Positions 59,514 through 64,000 of a DNA stretch of 64,000 nucleotides are shown here, one piece after another. Both the position numbers and the translations under genes were made by a program. Source of the DNA: Alphaproteobacteria bacterium (GTDB taxonomy: Bacteria > Pseudomonadota > Alphaproteobacteria > SP197); the NCBI GenBank assembly GCA_009694045.1, contig SHVY01000001.1, positions 1 to 64,000 of the forward strand. The letters are read 5' to 3'. The notes under the pieces are model-generated. The model was not told the origin of the DNA. It searched no databases and saw only the letters and a list, made by a program, of their open reading frames with translations. The first letter of the stretch is position 1. Each line of letters starts with the position of its first letter.

Positions 59514-59954
59514 ATGACGCGCGACCGTTTCAAGCAGATCGCCGAGGCGCACCTGGTCCTCGTCCGCGGGGACCGGACGCTGCTTTCGCGCCGCTTCAAC
59601 ACCGGCTGGCAGGACGGCAACTACAGCGTCGTCGCGGGTCACATCGAGGCCGGCGAGACGGCGGCCGGCGCGATGGTTCGGGAGGCGGCCGAGGAGGCGG
59701 GGATCGAGCTCGACCCGGTGGACTTGCGCCTCGTCCACCTGGTGCATCGCAAGTCCGACAGCGAACGCCTGAGCCTGTTCTTCACGACGGAACGCTGGCT
59801 GGGCGAACCCCGGAACCGCGAACCCGACAAGTGCGACGACCTCGGCTGGTTCGCCCGCGATGCGCTCCCTCGGAACATGGTGCCGTACGTCCGCCAGGCG
59901 CTCGGCCTCATCGAACGCGGCGTCACCTACTCGGAGTTCGGCTGGCGGGACTGA
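59514..59954 (+). CDS. NUDIX hydrolase
   Basis: GHIEAGETAAGAMVREAAEEAGIEL. Confidence 0.93.
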   Translation: MTRDRFKQIAEAHLVLVRGDRTLLSRRFNTGWQDGNYSVVAGHIEAGETAAGAMVREAAEEAGIELDPVDLRLVHLVHRKSDSERLSLFFTTERWLGEPRNREPDKCDDLGWFARDALPRNMVPYVRQALGLIERGVTYSEFGWRD

Positions 59955-60256
59955 GGCCAGGCGTTTTTCGGCCAGTCTCGTGCTCCGTGGATCACGCAAA
60001 GGACGACGACCTCCTCGTCGCCCGACGGGCTTCGACGCAATGCGTAAGCGACGATGTAGGGCAGCCTGGGGATGACCTCCTCATAGGTTCCCGCGACCCG
60101 CCCACGGCGGCCCGATGGCATCACGGCCAGGTCGCTGACTGTGCGGTCGATACGATCGGCTACGCGCCGGGCCGCGCCGGGATTATCGCGGGCAATGTAC
60201 GCGACGACCGAAACGAACTCCCCAAGTGCATCCTCCGACCAGAGGACTCGCCGCAT
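59927..60256 (-). CDS. RelE/ParE family toxin
   Basis: MRRVLWSEDALGEFVSVVAYIARDNPGAARRVADRIDRTVSDLAVMPSGRRGRVAGTYEEVIPRLPYIVAYAL; paired with RHH antitoxin. Confidence 0.9.
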   Translation of the reverse strand: MRRVLWSEDALGEFVSVVAYIARDNPGAARRVADRIDRTVSDLAVMPSGRRGRVAGTYEEVIPRLPYIVAYALRRSPSGDEEVVVLCVIHGARDWPKNAWPQSRQPNSE

Positions 60257-60258
60257 CG

Positions 60259-60510
60259 TTACGATCGCCGACTCGCAGTCGCCTTCCGGATGCGGGCCAT
60301 GGCCCGCTCGTGCGGCACCACCCGCCCGTCCCGCATATCGGCGAGCCCGCGGCCGATGCCCTCGATGATCGCCAACTCGCGCCCGACATAGTCCGCCACG
60401 GCCTCGCCGGCCAGGAACGACCGCGTGCGCTTCGTGCGCGTCGCCAGGCGATCGAGGGCATCCTTGGTTTCGGGCGCCACGCGGATCGTGATCGTCGTGC
60501 TCGTGGCCAT
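60259..60510 (-). CDS. Ribbon-helix-helix antitoxin
   Basis: MATSTTITIRVAPETKDALDRLATRTKRTRSFLAGEAVADYVGRELAII; directly upstream of toxin. Confidence 0.88.
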   Translation of the reverse strand: MATSTTITIRVAPETKDALDRLATRTKRTRSFLAGEAVADYVGRELAIIEGIGRGLADMRDGRVVPHERAMARIRKATASRRS

Positions 60511-60661
60511 GATGTGCACAAGTGTATCGGTTCATGTACACCATAGCACGAATGGTCCAAAGTGGGTGAAACACCCATCGGCCCACTCCCCCGTTGACTG
60601 CCATTAAATTTCGTTGCATCCAAGGCACGCCGGGTCGCCGGCGTACTCCAGGGTCTTCGCC

Positions 60662-61918
60662 ATGGTCTTCGCCCTTCTCAAGTACGGGCTCAACCGCCAC
60701 TACCCCCGGGTCCACCAGTTCCCCAAGCCTCGGGACCTGAGGCCGTCCTACGACGTGGTCATCATCGGTGGCGGCGGGCATGGGCTGGCCACCGCCTACT
60801 ACCTGGCGCGCGACTGGGGCATCACCAACGTCGCGGTGCTGGACAAGGGCTACCTCGGCGGCGGCAACACGGCGCGCAACACGGCGATCATCCGGTCCAA
60901 CTACCTGACGCCCGAGGGCGTGCGGTTCTATGACGAATCGGTCCGGCTCTATAAGGACCTGTCGAACGACTTCGACATGAACATCATGTACTCGGAGCGG
61001 GGCCATTTCACCCTCGCCCACACCGATGCCGCGATCCGCACCATGCGCTGGCGAGCCGAGGTCAACAAGCACTTCGGGATCGAGTCCGAGCTGATCTTCA
61101 ACGACGACATCGCCAAGCTTTGCCCCCAGCTCAACCTGTCGGACAAGGCGCGGTACCCGGTGCTGGGGGCGCTCTACCATGTGCCGGGATCGATCGCCCG
61201 CCACGACGCGGTCGCCTGGGGCTATGGCGCCGGTGCCGCCATGCGCGGGGTGGACATCCACCAGCGGACCGAGGTGCTGTCGGTCACGCGCGAAGGGGTG
61301 AACGGCACGGGTGGTCGGGTGACGGGCGTCCTCACCAACCGCGGTCCGATCGCCTGCAAGAAGGTGATCCAGGCCGTGGCCGGCGCCTCGGGCCAGGTCG
61401 CCGCGATGGTCGGGATGCGCCTGCCGATCCGCACCATCCCGCTGCAGGCCTGCGTGTCGCAGCCACTCAAGCCGTTCCTCGACAAGATCATCGTGTCGGG
61501 CTCGCTGCACGTCTACATCTCGCAGTCGAGCCGGGGCGAGCTGGTGATGGGCGGTTCGACCGATCCCTATTCGCTCTACGGCACGCGCTCGACCCTCGAC
61601 TTCAAGGAGGGGCTGATGGCGCACATGCTGGAGCTCTTCCCGTTCCTCGGCAACGTCAAGATCCTGCGGCAATGGGCGGGGATGACCGACATGACCCCGG
61701 ACTTCGCGCCGATCATGGGCGAGACCCAGATCGAGAATTACTACATCGACGCGGGCTGGGGCACCTGGGGGTTCAAGGCGACTCCGGTGTGCGGCAAGCG
61801 CAACGCCGAAATGCTGGCGACGGGCCGGGTGCCCGAGCTGATCCAGGGGTTCACCTATCGGCGGTTCCACGACTACAACCAGCTCGGCGAGAAGGGCGCG
61901 GCGAGCGTCGGCCACTGA
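60662..61918 (+). CDS. soxB: Sarcosine oxidase subunit beta
   Basis: YDVVIIGGGGHGLATAYYLARDWGITNVAVLDKGYLGGGNTARNTAIIRSNYL. Confidence 0.95.
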   Translation: MVFALLKYGLNRHYPRVHQFPKPRDLRPSYDVVIIGGGGHGLATAYYLARDWGITNVAVLDKGYLGGGNTARNTAIIRSNYLTPEGVRFYDESVRLYKDLSNDFDMNIMYSERGHFTLAHTDAAIRTMRWRAEVNKHFGIESELIFNDDIAKLCPQLNLSDKARYPVLGALYHVPGSIARHDAVAWGYGAGAAMRGVDIHQRTEVLSVTREGVNGTGGRVTGVLTNRGPIACKKVIQAVAGASGQVAAMVGMRLPIRTIPLQACVSQPLKPFLDKIIVSGSLHVYISQSSRGELVMGGSTDPYSLYGTRSTLDFKEGLMAHMLELFPFLGNVKILRQWAGMTDMTPDFAPIMGETQIENYYIDAGWGTWGFKATPVCGKRNAEMLATGRVPELIQGFTYRRFHDYNQLGEKGAASVGH

Positions 61919-61926
61919 GGACCAGC

Positions 61927-62220
61927 ATGAAAATTCTCAACTGCCCGTTGAACGGGCCGCGCAACATCTCGGAGTTCGTCTGGGGCGGCGAGGTGAAGGA
62001 GCATCCCGCGCTCGACTGCACCGACGAGCAGTGGGTCGACTACGCGGTCCTGGAGAACAACACGGCGGGCGTGGTGCGCGAGTGGTGGTACCACGTGCCG
62101 ACCGCGTACTGGATCATCGCCGAGCGCAACACCGTGACCGACGAGATCATCCGCACCTATCCGGCCCGCGAGCTGTTCAAGGACCGGGTCGAGTTTCCGG
62201 CACCGGCGGTCAAGCCATGA
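61927..62220 (+). CDS. soxD: Sarcosine oxidase subunit delta
   Basis: MKILNCPLNGPRNISEFVWGGEVKEHP...REWWYHVPTAYWIIAERNTVTDEI. Confidence 0.95.
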   Translation: MKILNCPLNGPRNISEFVWGGEVKEHPALDCTDEQWVDYAVLENNTAGVVREWWYHVPTAYWIIAERNTVTDEIIRTYPARELFKDRVEFPAPAVKP

Positions 62221-64000
62221 TGGCGAGCCGCCTGCCGGCCCCGGCCGGCGTCCTCATCGACCGGTCGAAGCCGATCACGTTCAATTTCTGTGGCCAGGAC
62301 TACACCGGGTTCCAGGGCGACACGATCGCCAGCGCGCTCGCCGCCAACGGTGTCGGCATGCTGTCGCGCTCGTTCAAGTACCACCGGCCCCGGGGTCTCA
62401 TGACCGCCGCCGGCCAGGACGCCAACACCCTGGTGCAGATCGGCGACGAGCCCAATGTCCTCGCCGACCTGCGGGCGATCGAGGCGGGCCTGGCGATCAC
62501 CGCCCAGAACGTGTTCGGCAGTTTGGCGAACGACTACGCCAACGTGCTCGACGGGCTCGGGCGGTTCCTGCCGGTCGGGTTCTACTACAAGACGTTTTTC
62601 CGCCCGAAGGGTGCATGGCGGTATTGGGAGAAGCTGATCCGGGCCCTCGCCGGCCTCGGCAAGGTCGACGTGGGCGCCCACCACGGCTACTACGACAAGC
62701 AGTACCTGTTCTGCGACGTGGCGGTGGTCGGCGGCGGTGCGGCCGGCTTGGCCGCGGCGCAGGCCGCGGCCGCGGCCGGCGCGGACGTGATCCTGATCGA
62801 GGAGAACGTGCGGCTCGGCGGTGCGCTCAACTACGCCCGCTTCGACGTGGAGGGCCGCCGTGGCCGCGGTTTGCGCGCCGACCTGGTGCCGCGCATCGAG
62901 GCCGACCAGAACATTCGGGTGCTGACCGGCGCCTTCGCCAATGGCTGGTTCGCCGACCATTGGATTCCGGTCATCCAGGGCAACCGCATGTACAAGCTGC
63001 GGGCCGGCGCGGTCGTCATCGCCAGCGGCAGCTACGAGCAGCCGCTGGTGTTTCGCAACAACGACCTGCCCGGGGTGATGTTCAGCTCGGCGGCGCAACG
63101 GCTGATCAAGCTGTACGGCGTGAAGCCGGGCACCCGCGCCGTCGTGGCGACCGCCAACGCCGACGGCTATGGCGCGGCACTGGACCTGTTGGACGCCGGG
63201 GTCGACGTGGCCTGCATCGCCGATCTCAGGCCCCAGCGCGGCGACGGCCCGCTGGCCGATGCGGTCAGGGATCGGGGCGTCCCGATCGTGCAGGGCGCCA
63301 CGGTCAGCGAGGCGATCCCACAGAAGGGCAACCTCGGCATCGAGGCGGCACGGGTCGCGAAAATCACCGGCCAGGGAACCACGGCGGACGTAGATGACCG
63401 CTTCGGCTGCGATCTGATCGTGACCGCCGTCGGATACAACCCGACCGCGAACCTGATCCATCACGCGGGCGGCACGTTCGTCTACAACGACGACACCGCC
63501 ATGTTCGAACTCACCGCGCTGCCGCAGGGCATGCAGGCCGCGGGCTCGGTGAACGGGTCGTTCGACATCGACGCGGTGATCGAGGACGGGGGCAAGGGCG
63601 GCTGGTCGGCGGCCAGGAACGCCGGATGCAAGGTCGGACCGATGCCAACGGTGCGCAACGATCGCGGCGCCTTCGGCGTCAACCATCCCTGGCCGATCTT
63701 CCCGCACCCGAAGGGTCGCGACTTCATCGACTTCGACGAGGACCTGCAGGTCCATGACATCCTCGACGCGATCGCCGAGGGCTACGACGACGTCGAGCTG
63801 ATGAAGCGGTTCTCGACCTGTGGCATGGGCCCGAGCCAGGGGCGGCATTCCTCGCTCAACTCGGTGCGGCTCACGGCCCGGGCGACGGGGCGGTCGGTGA
63901 CCGATACGGGCACCACCACGTCGCGCCCGCCCTATGCCGCGGAGACCTTCGGCGTGCTGGCCGGGCGCAGCTTCGAGCCCGAGCGGAAGACCGCCATGCA
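62217..64000 (+). CDS. soxA: Sarcosine oxidase subunit alpha, truncated by window edge
   Basis: MMASRLPAPAGVLIDRSKPITFNFCGQDYTGFQGDTIASALAANGVGMLSRSFKYHRPRG; CDVAVVGGGAAGLAAAQAAAAAGADVILIEE; open to window end; absent from ORF track. Confidence 0.93.
   Translation, partial: MMASRLPAPAGVLIDRSKPITFNFCGQDYTGFQGDTIASALAANGVGMLSRSFKYHRPRGLMTAAGQDANTLVQIGDEPNVLADLRAIEAGLAITAQNVFGSLANDYANVLDGLGRFLPVGFYYKTFFRPKGAWRYWEKLIRALAGLGKVDVGAHHGYYDKQYLFCDVAVVGGGAAGLAAAQAAAAAGADVILIEENVRLGGALNYARFDVEGRRGRGLRADLVPRIEADQNIRVLTGAFANGWFADHWIPVIQGNRMYKLRAGAVVIASGSYEQPLVFRNNDLPGVMFSSAAQRLIKLYGVKPGTRAVVATANADGYGAALDLLDAGVDVACIADLRPQRGDGPLADAVRDRGVPIVQGATVSEAIPQKGNLGIEAARVAKITGQGTTADVDDRFGCDLIVTAVGYNPTANLIHHAGGTFVYNDDTAMFELTALPQGMQAAGSVNGSFDIDAVIEDGGKGGWSAARNAGCKVGPMPTVRNDRGAFGVNHPWPIFPHPKGRDFIDFDEDLQVHDILDAIAEGYDDVELMKRFSTCGMGPSQGRHSSLNSVRLTARATGRSVTDTGTTTSRPPYAAETFGVLAGRSFEPERKTAM

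Overview
High-GC (alphaproteobacterial-type) chromosomal segment, densely coding, about 65 genes read from six-frame translations plus manual inspection. Recognisable housekeeping blocks: argD-argF-hslO; xseB-ispA-dxs-tlyA; aroC; fabI; pdxH; pyrD; imuA-imuB-dnaE2 (with an alphaproteobacterial-type LexA box GAAC-N7-GAAC); and the start of a tetrameric sarcosine oxidase operon soxB-soxD-soxA running off the right edge (soxA is missing from the ORF track because it has no stop in the window). Most interesting: (1) a minus-strand operon metY / alpha-beta hydrolase / EctD-like PhyH dioxygenase / SHMT paralogue whose otherwise near-invariant active-site residues are changed (TTTHKTLRGPRGG -> [28 protein letters not shown] -> [15 protein letters not shown]), suggesting unusual amino-acid chemistry; (2) a quaternary-amine-type ABC transporter split over two loci ~34 kb apart: SBP+ATPase at 6.2-8.2 kb, and paralogous SBP + tandem-duplicated fused permease at 41.9-44.9 kb, the latter divergent from an HpaB-like/RidA/DUF1028 cluster; (3) a network of small palindromic elements bounded by CTAG, including an inverted pair of ~165-bp two-hairpin modules, elements that share a CTAG end, and three genes whose TAG stop lies in an element's CTAG; (4) several decaying genes (GMC oxidoreductase, EAL protein fused to a foreign remnant, GNAT, PIN toxin with an internal deletion). 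No rRNA, tRNA, CRISPR array, prophage or complete IS was recognised. No computation or database search was run; family calls are from motif recognition.
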